Source: Massilia sp. Root133 (GTDB taxonomy: Bacteria > Pseudomonadota > Gammaproteobacteria > Burkholderiales > Burkholderiaceae_D). Taken from it: 64,000 nucleotides of DNA. The position numbers and the translations under genes were made by a program. The notes under the pieces are model-generated. The model did not search any database. It was not told the DNA's origin and saw nothing but the letters and a program-made list of their open reading frames with translations. The stretch lies in assembly GCF_001426525.1 (NCBI RefSeq), contig NZ_LMEW01000031.1, positions 371,711 to 435,710 of the forward strand, given 5' to 3'. Of this stretch, positions 35,069 through 42,570 are shown piece by piece. Each line of letters starts with the position of its first letter. Position 1 is the first letter of the stretch.

Positions 35069-36310
35069 TCATTTGGCAGGTTCGGCGAGCGGCGTGGCCT
35101 GCTCGCCAGGCGTTTCCGCCGGCGTCGGCAGCAGGAACACGGCGGACAGGACGAGGAAGACGAGGCCGAGGCCCGCCAGGATCAGGTAGGTCGCGGAAAA
35201 ACCGATCCGGTCGTACCCGATGCCGGCCAGCGACGACAGCGCGAAGATGCCGATCGAGTGGCCGAAGCTCACGCCGACCATGTAGACGGTCGAGGCGAGG
35301 CGGTTGTCGAAATGGTGCGCGATGTAGCGGAACAGCGAGACGGCGAGGATCGGCAGCTCCACCGAGTGCAGCAGTTTCATCGCGGAGATCGAGACGGGAC
35401 CGACGGCGAGGCCGGAACCGCCGATCCGCACGAGCATGATGGAACCGGCCAGCAGCAGGCCGTTCTTCGCGCCGATGCGGCGCACGAGCAGCGGCGCGAG
35501 GAACAGGCCGCCCGCTTCCAGGAAGATTTGCGCGGAATTCAGGTAGCCGAACATCGCCACGCCCGTCTTCGGGTCCGGGAACAGCGACGCGAAATAGCGC
35601 GAGAACTGCTGGTCGAACACGAGGTACAGGTTCGTCACGCCCAGCACGAACACCATGAAGCGCCAGAAGCCCGGCATGCGCAGCAGCGCGAATGCGTCGG
35701 CGAGCTTGACGCCTTCCTTGCCGCGCACGCCCGGTTCGGCCGGGCCGCCGCGCGTGACGGCCAGCAGCGCGAGCATCACGCCGCCCGCCAGCGACGCGAG
35801 CGCGAAGTTGATGCCGGGGTCGACGTTGTAGATGCGGCCACTGAACGCGGCGGCGCTGGCGAAGCCGAGCGAGCCCCACAGCCTCACGCGGCTGTATTCG
35901 AACCCGTCGCACCGGCCGATGCGGTCGACGTACGATTCGATCGCGTAGCTGCCGGCATTGAACGTGATCCCGAGGTACAGACCGCCCACGACGGCACCCA
36001 GCAGGATGTTCGTCTTCAGCAGCGGGGCGTAGAGGAACGGGAAGAACAGGCCGGACAGGGCGACGAGCGCGGCGACCGTCCACAGTATGTTGCGACGGGT
36101 GCCCACGCGGTCCGACACGAAGCCATAGATCGGCTGCGAGCACATCGCGGCAAAGGCGTTGGCGGCGAAGACGATGCCCGCTTCGGTCCCCGACAGCTTG
36201 AGCGTCTGCCCCAGCCAGACGGCGAGCAGCGAAATGCTCATCGCCTGGGCGAAGAAATAGATGTAGACGTAGCCGCACAGGAAGCGGAATTGCGATGTGC
36301 GCGTTGCCAT
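35069..36310 (-). CDS. Oligosaccharide:H+ symporter (LacY-like MFS)
   Basis: 413 residues, 12 predicted membrane helices. It belongs to the LacY/RafB/CscB group: the segment after helix 2, QPIYGFVSDRVGTRRNILW, and the stretch ILLGAVVGGLYLGITFNAGSYAIE mirror LacY closely, as does FEYSRVRLWGSLGFA, where LacY has its substrate-binding glutamate and arginine region. It would carry unsaturated di- or oligosaccharides across the inner membrane with protons, delivering them to the cytoplasmic GH88 enzyme. It lies 17 bases before the GH88 gene and 12 bases after the PfkB kinase in the same operon. Confidence 0.88.
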   Translation of the reverse strand: MATRTSQFRFLCGYVYIYFFAQAMSISLLAVWLGQTLKLSGTEAGIVFAANAFAAMCSQPIYGFVSDRVGTRRNILWTVAALVALSGLFFPFLYAPLLKTNILLGAVVGGLYLGITFNAGSYAIESYVDRIGRCDGFEYSRVRLWGSLGFASAAAFSGRIYNVDPGINFALASLAGGVMLALLAVTRGGPAEPGVRGKEGVKLADAFALLRMPGFWRFMVFVLGVTNLYLVFDQQFSRYFASLFPDPKTGVAMFGYLNSAQIFLEAGGLFLAPLLVRRIGAKNGLLLAGSIMLVRIGGSGLAVGPVSISAMKLLHSVELPILAVSLFRYIAHHFDNRLASTVYMVGVSFGHSIGIFALSSLAGIGYDRIGFSATYLILAGLGLVFLVLSAVFLLPTPAETPGEQATPLAEPAK

Positions 36311-36321
36311 GGTGTCTCCTG

Positions 36322-36333
36322 GTTATCGTTGTA
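36322..36333. promoter_or_regulatory. Weak LacI-type half site inside the operon
   Basis: GTTATCGTTGTA has one good half and overlaps the kinase stop codon, just upstream of the permease gene. It may be a chance match or an internal control point. Confidence 0.2.
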
Positions 36334-37315
36334 ATTGCTTGCCGAAATACTGTTGGCCCGGCGCCGCGAAGTCAAGGGCGCGATGCGTTCCCTCCTGGCG
36401 GCGGACCGCGATGGCGTCCGCCAGCGCGAGCACGGCATCCAGCGCCGGCGGCTGCGCGCCCGCGACCCGGCAGGCGGCCGTACCGGCGGCGACGGCGACC
36501 CGCAAATGGCTGCCGCCGGCCCGCTCCGGCCACGTCATGAGGCTGTAGAGCAGGCCGCCGATGCTGGCGTCGCCCGCGCCCACCGTGTCGACGACGTCCA
36601 CGGCGGGTGCGGCCGCGTGCCAGGCGCCGTCGGGCCGTACGAGGCAGGCGCCGTCGGCGCCGCGCGTGAACAGGTACGTCGCGGCCGGATTCAGGGCGCG
36701 CAGCGCCGCGAACGCGGCGTCGGTGTCGTCGTGGCGGAACAGGCCGCGCACGTCCTCGTCGGACACCTTCACCACGTCCGCCAGGCCGGCCATCGTGCGC
36801 AACGTGCCGCCGTAGCGTTCGTCCATCAGCGCGCGGAAGTTGGGGTCGTAGCTGATCTTCGTGCCGCGCAGTTTCAGGCCGCAGGCCAGCGCGACCAGCG
36901 TGGACGCGAGCGGCTCGCGCGCGAGGCTGATGCCGCCGAAGTGCACCCATGCGGCGCCGTCCTGCCAGCCGGCCGGCAGATGGTCCGGATCGAAGTGCAG
37001 GTCGGCGCTGTCGGTGCCGATGAAGAAGTAGCGGGGCGGGTGGCGTTCGTGCACGACGGCCAGCAATGGCGGGCGGTCGACCTGCTGGAGGAAGCGCTGG
37101 TCGAGACCCGCCGCCGTGTTCGCGGCGGCGAGTTCGAGGCCGAACACGTCGCGGCTGACGGCGCCGGCGAACGCGCTCGGGATGCCGAGGCGGGCGACGA
37201 CGCGCGCCACGTTCCACGTCGAGCCGCCGGTCTGGCTCGTCCAGGTGCCGGGGCCCGTCGCGAGCAGGTCCGTCAAGGCCTCGCCGGCCGCGACGAAGCG
37301 GGTCAGCGCGGTCAT
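36323..37315 (-). CDS. PfkB family sugar kinase (fructokinase-like)
   Basis: 330 residues, ribokinase/PfkB fold. The N-terminal GGSTWNVARVVARLG motif binds sugar, and DTVGAGDASIGGLL supplies the anion hole and catalytic aspartate near residue 255. The closest general group is fructokinase. It follows the mannose-isomerase-like gene with a four-base overlap, so the likely route is hexose to fructose to fructose 6-phosphate. 2-keto-3-deoxygluconate is less likely because a separate KDG kinase is in the operon. Confidence 0.85.
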   Translation of the reverse strand: MTALTRFVAAGEALTDLLATGPGTWTSQTGGSTWNVARVVARLGIPSAFAGAVSRDVFGLELAAANTAAGLDQRFLQQVDRPPLLAVVHERHPPRYFFIGTDSADLHFDPDHLPAGWQDGAAWVHFGGISLAREPLASTLVALACGLKLRGTKISYDPNFRALMDERYGGTLRTMAGLADVVKVSDEDVRGLFRHDDTDAAFAALRALNPAATYLFTRGADGACLVRPDGAWHAAAPAVDVVDTVGAGDASIGGLLYSLMTWPERAGGSHLRVAVAAGTAACRVAGAQPPALDAVLALADAIAVRRQEGTHRALDFAAPGQQYFGKQLQR

Positions 37316-38526
37316 GGGTTCGCCTCCAGCGCGTGCAGCACGTCATAGCAGGCGCCCATCGTGTGATAGTCCGTCTTGCCGGCCGGGCTCTTCTCATTGG
37401 TCAGCTTGCGGTTGTCCTGGCCGAGGATGCGGTACCAGGCGCCGTGGACGTGGTCGACGAAGTGCGCCCAGCTGTACGCCCAGATGCGGTCGTACCAGGT
37501 CCAGTAGGCCGGGTTCCCGGTGCGCACGGCCAGCAGCGCGGCGGCCGCGAAGCTTTCGGCCTGCACCCAGAAATACTTGTCGCCGTCGCAGATGCTGCCG
37601 TCCGGCGCGTAGCCGTAGCAGATGCCGCCGTGCTCCGCGTCCCAGGCGCGCAGCAGCGCGGCGTCGAACAGCTGGATGGCGCGCGGCGCGAGCCATTCGG
37701 CGTCGCCCGCCAGGTGGGCGCGGTGGCGTTCGAGCAGCAGCAGCAGCTTCGCCCATTCCGTCAGGTGGCCGGGCTGGTAGCCCCAGGGCCGGAAGATGTT
37801 CGTCTTGTCGTCGCGGTTGTAGTCCCAGTCCACCGACCAGTCGGCGCGGTAGTGTTCCCACACATAACCTTCCGCGAGGGCGGCCTGGCGCAGCGTGATG
37901 TTGCGGGCCAGCGTCTCGGCGCGGTGCAGGTAGCGCACCTCGCCCGTCGCCTCGAACGCCGCGAGCATCGCCTCGCACGAATGCATGTTGGCGTTCTGGC
38001 CGCGGTACGCATCCAGCACGGACCAGTCGGCGCTGGCCTGGTCCGCGTACAGCCCGTGCCCGGGTTCCCAGAAGCGCGCCTCCATCAGGTCGAACGTCTC
38101 GGCGAGGTAGCCGCGCGCCTCCGCGACGCCGGCCCGCAGCGCATGCGCATACGCCAGCATGACGAAGGCCAGGCCGTAGCAGTGGTTGTCGCCGTCGAGG
38201 ACGTCCTTGCGGCCCGCTTCCCACGCGAGTTGCCAGGCGTAGCCGCCCGTGCGCGGGTCGCGGTGGACGTCGCGCAGGAAGGCGACGCCGTGGCGCACGG
38301 CCGCGAGGTGATCTGCGGCGCCGAAACGCCGGTACGCCATCGCGTAGTTGAAGACGAAGCGCGTGCTGCTGACGAGGTGGCGCGTCGTGCGGTCGTACAC
38401 CGTGCCGTCGTCGCGGAAGAAGTGATAAAAACCGCCGCTCGGGTCGATGCAGCGCGGGTGATAAAACCGCATCGTATGGGCGATGTGGTCGAGCAGGAAG
38501 CCGGGAGAACGGAAGTCGGGTGCCAT
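37312..38526 (-). CDS. AGE family sugar isomerase/epimerase (D-mannose isomerase-like)
   Basis: 404 residues, (alpha/alpha)6 barrel of the N-acylglucosamine 2-epimerase superfamily. ANMHSCEAMLAAFEATG, DYNRDDKTNIFRPWGYQPGHL and the final DYHTMGACYDVLHAL resemble the YihS/mannose isomerase branch, in which 'FRPxG..PGH' is typical, more than the N-acetylglucosamine epimerases. It probably interconverts D-mannose and D-fructose, or another 2-position epimer pair; cellobiose 2-epimerase is an alternative. The start at 38526 leaves an 11-base gap after the aldose epimerase gene, and its stop overlaps the kinase start. Confidence 0.8.
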   Translation of the reverse strand: MAPDFRSPGFLLDHIAHTMRFYHPRCIDPSGGFYHFFRDDGTVYDRTTRHLVSSTRFVFNYAMAYRRFGAADHLAAVRHGVAFLRDVHRDPRTGGYAWQLAWEAGRKDVLDGDNHCYGLAFVMLAYAHALRAGVAEARGYLAETFDLMEARFWEPGHGLYADQASADWSVLDAYRGQNANMHSCEAMLAAFEATGEVRYLHRAETLARNITLRQAALAEGYVWEHYRADWSVDWDYNRDDKTNIFRPWGYQPGHLTEWAKLLLLLERHRAHLAGDAEWLAPRAIQLFDAALLRAWDAEHGGICYGYAPDGSICDGDKYFWVQAESFAAAALLAVRTGNPAYWTWYDRIWAYSWAHFVDHVHGAWYRILGQDNRKLTNEKSPAGKTDYHTMGACYDVLHALEANP

Positions 38527-38537
38527 GGCGCGGTTCT

Positions 38538-39563
38538 CTATCGTTGGGTTGGGAGGGACGGTTGGGGCCAGGCGGCGATGCGGTACCGGGTTTCCCACGG
38601 CGCGTCGGGGCCGATGGCGATCCCGAGGCGGTCCGCCAGCGGATGGTTCGCGGGCGCCGTCGCGACGCGGCCCAGGTCGAACAGGCTGTTCACGGGTTCG
38701 GCGCCCAGCGCCAGGTGGCTGCTCATCCAGGGGAAGTGGATGCGGCCGCCGTTGCTCACCCAGAGCAGCAGGTCGGGCAGCTGCGCCGTGTCCCACCACA
38801 GGCCGACGCAGGCGTCGTAATCGAGGTAGTGCAGCGTGATCGGCGCGGCGCCGTCCTGGCCGCCGATCGCGCGCACCTGCAGCAGTTCCTCGGCCGGCGC
38901 GGCGAACGGCAGGTGCGCGAGGTCGATGGGGCCGTCGACGCCGGCCAGGCTGTCCAGCGATGCGGAGCGCGTGTCGGACAGCAGCCGCGACACCGCGCCC
39001 GCCGGCTGGGCGGGATAACTGTGGATGCCGTCGTGCGGCCCGAGCACGATGCGTACGCGCTCCGGTGCCGGCGGCAGGCGGAACGTCGGATGCAGGCCCG
39101 CGGGCACGCGCGCCGGGCGGCGGGCCCACACGCGCAACGTGATGTCGACGGCCGGTGCGTGCGGGTCGGCCGCGATCTCGCGTTCGATGTGTTCGATCGG
39201 CGAGCCGGCGGGATAGTCGATGGCCAGGTGGATGCGGGTGTCGGTCGCGGACACGCAGCGCCAATGGTGGTTGGCCGCATAGCCGTGGTCCCACGCATCG
39301 TCGGGCGCGCGCGTGCCCCAGCCGGCGGGCAGGCCGCGCGGCGCTTCCGTGCAGCCGAACGGCAGGCAGGGCCATTCGCCGCGCAGGCGCCGCATGATGC
39401 CGGGCAGGGTGTCGGCGCGCGTCATGCCGGCCCAGGGCGCCACGTGCATGATCTCGAGCTCCCGCTCGTCGCCGATGCGCAGGCTCAAGGGACCGAGCAT
39501 CGCGCCCAGCGACTGCACGTCCGCGCTGCCGTGGTCCCAGGTGAGACGCCAGCTGCCGCTCAT
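38538..39563 (-). CDS. Aldose 1-epimerase family protein
   Basis: 341 residues, galactose mutarotase-like beta-sandwich. The family histidines and glutamate are in recognisable settings: ANHHWRCVS, GLHPTFRLP (where the catalytic histidine usually lies) and GAEPVNSLFD near the C-terminus, where mutarotases have their glutamate. WPCLPFGCTEAP near residue 65 is the start of the ligand pocket. It would speed anomer conversion of a released sugar before isomerase or kinase action. It overlaps the KDG kinase gene by four bases. Confidence 0.8.
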   Translation of the reverse strand: MSGSWRLTWDHGSADVQSLGAMLGPLSLRIGDERELEIMHVAPWAGMTRADTLPGIMRRLRGEWPCLPFGCTEAPRGLPAGWGTRAPDDAWDHGYAANHHWRCVSATDTRIHLAIDYPAGSPIEHIEREIAADPHAPAVDITLRVWARRPARVPAGLHPTFRLPPAPERVRIVLGPHDGIHSYPAQPAGAVSRLLSDTRSASLDSLAGVDGPIDLAHLPFAAPAEELLQVRAIGGQDGAAPITLHYLDYDACVGLWWDTAQLPDLLLWVSNGGRIHFPWMSSHLALGAEPVNSLFDLGRVATAPANHPLADRLGIAIGPDAPWETRYRIAAWPQPSLPTQR

Positions 39564-40516
39564 GCGGACGTTCCCGCGTGCGCGACGTTGAGGTCGCCGG
39601 TGATCGCGTGTTTCATGGCGGCGGCGGCCAGCGCGAACCCGGCCACGTCCGCCGTCGCCATGCCCGACTGGAGTCCGTGCAGGACGCCGGCCGCGAAGGC
39701 GTCGCCCGTGCCGATCCGGTCGACGGTGCCGGACAGCCGGTAGCTGCCGCCGGTCACGGACGCCGTGCGCGTGTGCAGCACGGCCGACAGCTCGTGCTCG
39801 TCCGCCCGATGCGGCACGCGGCGGGTCCAGGCCAGCATCGCCAGGTCGGGAAATGCGGCGAACGCGCCTCGCACCGCATCCTGTTCGCGCGCGCGATCCG
39901 CCAGTTCGGGGCGGTCGAGCACGAGCGCGATGTCGCGCGGACCGGCGAACAGCACGTCGGCCATGCGCATCGCCTCCGGCAGCGGCGGCTGCGCCGTGCC
40001 GTCGAACGCGACGCGCACGCCCGCGGCGCGCGCCGCCCGCATCGCCGCGAGCACGGCCTGGGCGGGACCGTCGCCGGCGGCCGGCGGGATGCCCGACACG
40101 TGCAGCCACCCGGCCCCGTCCAGCAGCGCGGGCCAGTCGTACAGGCCGGGGTCGGCCAGCGCGTATGCGGAGCCGGCGCGGTCGTAGATGATCTCGGATG
40201 GGCGCGCGGCGGCGTCCGGCGTGATGAAGTACAGGCCCATGCGGCCGGGGCGCAGGCGGATGCCGGCCGTGTCGACGCCGTGCGCGCGCAGGCCGTCGAG
40301 CGCCGCGCGGCCGAGGGAGTTGTCGGGCAGGACGCTGACCATCGCGGTGCGGTGGCCGAGCAGCGCGAGCGCGACGGCGACGTTCGCCTCGGCGCCGCCC
40401 GCGCACGCATCCAGCGCCGGCGTCTGCAGCAGCATGCGGCCCGGCGGGGCGGCGAGGCGCAGCAGGATCTCGCCGAAGCAGACGATCCGGCCTGCCATGT
40501 CGGGACGGGCGCTCAT
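39560..40516 (-). CDS. kdgK: 2-dehydro-3-deoxygluconate kinase
   Basis: 318 residues, PfkB family. It phosphorylates 2-keto-3-deoxygluconate to KDPG, which an aldolase (not in the window) splits to pyruvate and glyceraldehyde 3-phosphate. Visible motifs are FGEILLRLAAPPG at the N-terminus, GGAEANVAVALALLG, and DRIGTGDAFAAGVLHGL with the catalytic aspartate. The KDG assignment rests on resemblance to KdgK (opening FGEILLR, F-I-T-P in the lid region) and on its place directly after kduD and kduI. It overlaps both neighbours by four bases. Confidence 0.85.
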   Translation of the reverse strand: MSARPDMAGRIVCFGEILLRLAAPPGRMLLQTPALDACAGGAEANVAVALALLGHRTAMVSVLPDNSLGRAALDGLRAHGVDTAGIRLRPGRMGLYFITPDAAARPSEIIYDRAGSAYALADPGLYDWPALLDGAGWLHVSGIPPAAGDGPAQAVLAAMRAARAAGVRVAFDGTAQPPLPEAMRMADVLFAGPRDIALVLDRPELADRAREQDAVRGAFAAFPDLAMLAWTRRVPHRADEHELSAVLHTRTASVTGGSYRLSGTVDRIGTGDAFAAGVLHGLQSGMATADVAGFALAAAAMKHAITGDLNVAHAGTSA

Positions 40517-41268
40517 CGGGCGAGCCAGCCGCCGTCCACCGGCAGGACGACGCCGTGGACGTAGTCGCTGGCCCGGCTGGCCAGGAACACGGCGGCGCCG
40601 GCCAGGTCGGCCGGCTGGCCCCAGCGGCCGGCGGGAATGCGCGCGAGGATGGCCGGTTCGCGCACCGGATCCACGCGCAGGGCCGCCGTGTTGTTCGTGT
40701 CGAAGTAGCCGGGTGCGATCGCGTTGACGTTGATGCCTTGCGCGGCCCATTCGTTGGCGAGCGCGCGCGTGATGCCCGCAATCGCGCTCTTGCTCGCCGC
40801 ATAGGCCGGCACGCGGACGCCGCCCTGGAACGACAGCAGCGAGGCGATGTTGACGATCTTGCCGCCGCCATGTCGGGCCATGTGGCGCGCCGCGGCCTGG
40901 GACAGGAAGAACACGGATTTCAGGTTGGTGTCGATGACGGCGTCCCAGTCGGCCTCGTCGACGTCGAGGCTGTCGGCGCGGCGGATGATGCCGGCATTGT
41001 TGACGACGATGTCGAGCCGGCCGTTCAGGCCGACGGCGGCGGCGACGACGTCGCGCACGGGCGCCGTCGACGACAGGTCGGCGCGCACGTCGAGGAAGCG
41101 CCGGCCCAGCGCGCGGACTTGCGTGGCCGTGTCGTCGGCGGGGCTGCGCCCGGCCGCGACGACGTCGGCGCCGGCCGCGGCCAGCGCGAGGGCGATGCCC
41201 TGGCCGAGGCCCGTGTTGGCGCCCGTGACGAGCGCCGTGCGGCCGGCGAGGTTGAACAGGTCGAGCAT
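40513..41268 (-). CDS. kduD: 2-dehydro-3-deoxy-D-gluconate 5-dehydrogenase
   Basis: 251 residues, classical SDR. It reduces 3-deoxy-D-glycero-2,5-hexodiulosonate to 2-keto-3-deoxygluconate. The nucleotide motif TGANTGLGQG is at about residues 15-24, NNAGI at about 89, catalytic Ser in ASLLSFQGG and Tyr/Lys in YAASKSA. 'LLSFQGGVRVPAYAASK' and APGYFDTNNTAALR are typical of KduD. It follows kduI by nine bases and overlaps kdgK, matching the order of the pathway. Confidence 0.92.
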   Translation of the reverse strand: MLDLFNLAGRTALVTGANTGLGQGIALALAAAGADVVAAGRSPADDTATQVRALGRRFLDVRADLSSTAPVRDVVAAAVGLNGRLDIVVNNAGIIRRADSLDVDEADWDAVIDTNLKSVFFLSQAAARHMARHGGGKIVNIASLLSFQGGVRVPAYAASKSAIAGITRALANEWAAQGINVNAIAPGYFDTNNTAALRVDPVREPAILARIPAGRWGQPADLAGAAVFLASRASDYVHGVVLPVDGGWLAR

Positions 41269-41277
41269 GGGGTCCCC

Positions 41278-42126
41278 TTATTTCAGCTGGCAGATGTCGA
41301 GGACCTGCATGTCGGTGTAGTCCAGGTTCTCGCCGCCCATCGCCCAGATGAAGGCATAGTTGGCCGTGCCGGAGCCCATGTGGATCGACCAGGGCGGCGA
41401 CACGACGGCCTGCTCGTTGGCCACGACGAGGTGGCGCGCCGAATCGGGGGCGCCCATGAAGTGGAACACGCGCTGGTCGTCCTGCAGGTCGAAATAGAAA
41501 TACACCTCGGAGCGGCGCTCGTGCACGTGCGGCGGCATGGTGTTCCACACGCTGCCCGTCTTGAGGATCGTGAGGCCCAGCAGCAGCTGGGCGGACTTGC
41601 AAACGCCCGGGATGACGTACTGGTAGATCGTGCGTTCGTTCGACGTCGCGGCGCTGCCGCGCTCCAGCGGGATCGCCTGGGCGTGCGTGATCTTGACGAG
41701 TTCGCAGCGGACGTGCGCCGGCGTCGACGCGAGGTAGAAGCGCGCGGGGTTGGCCGCGTCCAGCGATTCGAAGACGACTTCAGCGCTGCCCATCGGGACA
41801 TACAGGCCGTCGCGCGGGGCCAGCTCGACTGCCTGGCCGTCGACGGTGACGCGGCCCGCGCCGCCCGCCACGTTGATGATGCCCAGCTCGCGCCGCGCCA
41901 GGAACGGCTGGCCGGCCGCGGAAGGCGGCTCCGTGTGGGTGGGCAGGGCCAGCGGGCCGGCGACGGGCGCCGCGCCGCCGATGACGAAGCGCTCGTCGTG
42001 GCAATAGTTCAGCGTGACGGCGTCCGGCGCGAACATCCGGTCGATGAGGTAGCGCTGGCGCAGCTGCTCGTTGCTGGCGCCCGCCATCATGTCGGGGTGG
42101 GTGGCGTAATAGGTCTTGTCGAACAC
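41278..42126 (-). CDS. kduI: 5-dehydro-4-deoxy-D-glucuronate isomerase
   Basis: 282 residues, cupin fold, close to the 278 of E. coli KduI. It isomerises the open-chain form of unsaturated uronate (5-keto-4-deoxyuronate). The metal-binding residues lie in NTMPPHVHERRSEVYFYFD, and SPPWSIHMGSGT is a further KduI signature; the C-terminus ends DMQVLDICQLK. The GTG at 42126 is chosen: GAGGAG lies six bases ahead and MFDKTYYATHPDMM fits the family start. A TTG at 42165 would place the operator inside the coding region. It is the first gene of the eight-gene operon. Confidence 0.93.
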   Translation of the reverse strand: MFDKTYYATHPDMMAGASNEQLRQRYLIDRMFAPDAVTLNYCHDERFVIGGAAPVAGPLALPTHTEPPSAAGQPFLARRELGIINVAGGAGRVTVDGQAVELAPRDGLYVPMGSAEVVFESLDAANPARFYLASTPAHVRCELVKITHAQAIPLERGSAATSNERTIYQYVIPGVCKSAQLLLGLTILKTGSVWNTMPPHVHERRSEVYFYFDLQDDQRVFHFMGAPDSARHLVVANEQAVVSPPWSIHMGSGTANYAFIWAMGGENLDYTDMQVLDICQLK

Positions 42127-42151
42127 GGAGGTCTCCTCGCGATGAATATCG

Positions 42152-42192
42152 GTTATCGATAACAATCATATCAGGGTATTTCAAAAAGTAAA
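42152..42192 (-). promoter_or_regulatory. kdu operon promoter with a perfect palindromic operator
   Basis: On the minus strand TTTACT (42187-42192) and TATGAT (42165-42170) are separated by 16 bases. One base further lies GTTATCGATAAC (42152-42163), a perfect 12-base palindrome with a central CG and the best copy of the locus motif. It covers the expected transcription start, 26 bases before the kduI GTG. Confidence 0.75.
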
Positions 42193-42331
42193 ACCCCGCG
42201 GGAGGCGCGCCGGCACAAAAAAAATGACCCACCCCGACGACGTCGAGGCGGGCCGAATACGGGACTGGAACGTACCCGCAAGGAGATCGCCATACCGGCA
42301 CGAACCGGCCATGCCCGAGCGTACAGCGCAA

Positions 42332-42343
42332 GTTAACGATAAC
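42332..42343. promoter_or_regulatory. LacI-type operator, middle of the kdu/lyase 3 intergenic region
   Basis: GTTAACGATAAC, identical to the site at 20771-20782 on the other strand. It lies in a 444-base intergenic region (42127-42570) between the divergent kduI and lyase 3 genes, about 180 bases from the kdu operator. Confidence 0.5.
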
Positions 42344-42430
42344 AAAACTTGTCGTCGAGATCAACAGATTTTGTTGCGTCCCGATTTCCGTCCCGGCGGT
42401 GGGGCATTTGTCGCGGACGCAACACGTGGA

Positions 42431-42442
42431 GGTAACGATAAC
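42431..42442. promoter_or_regulatory. LacI-type operator upstream of the lyase 3 promoter
   Basis: GGTAACGATAAC, 55 bases before the site at 42486. Apart from the four operator copies and the two promoters, the intergenic region shows nothing recognisable. Confidence 0.5.
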
Positions 42443-42469
42443 AAATTTTCATCCATTTCGTTGTGCTCG

Positions 42470-42497
42470 TGTTACGATCGCCAGCGCTATCGATAAC
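42470..42497 (+). promoter_or_regulatory. Extended -10 promoter and LacI-type operator of lyase gene 3
   Basis: TG at 42470 followed by TACGAT (42473-42478) forms an extended -10; no good -35 box is present. GCTATCGATAAC at 42486-42497 covers the expected transcription start. Confidence 0.5.
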
Positions 42498-42570
42498 ACA
42501 ACAGTCAAAGGAGGAGGCAGTGCCGTCGGTGGCATCCAATGAACTGGTTAGCAAACATATAAGGACAATC

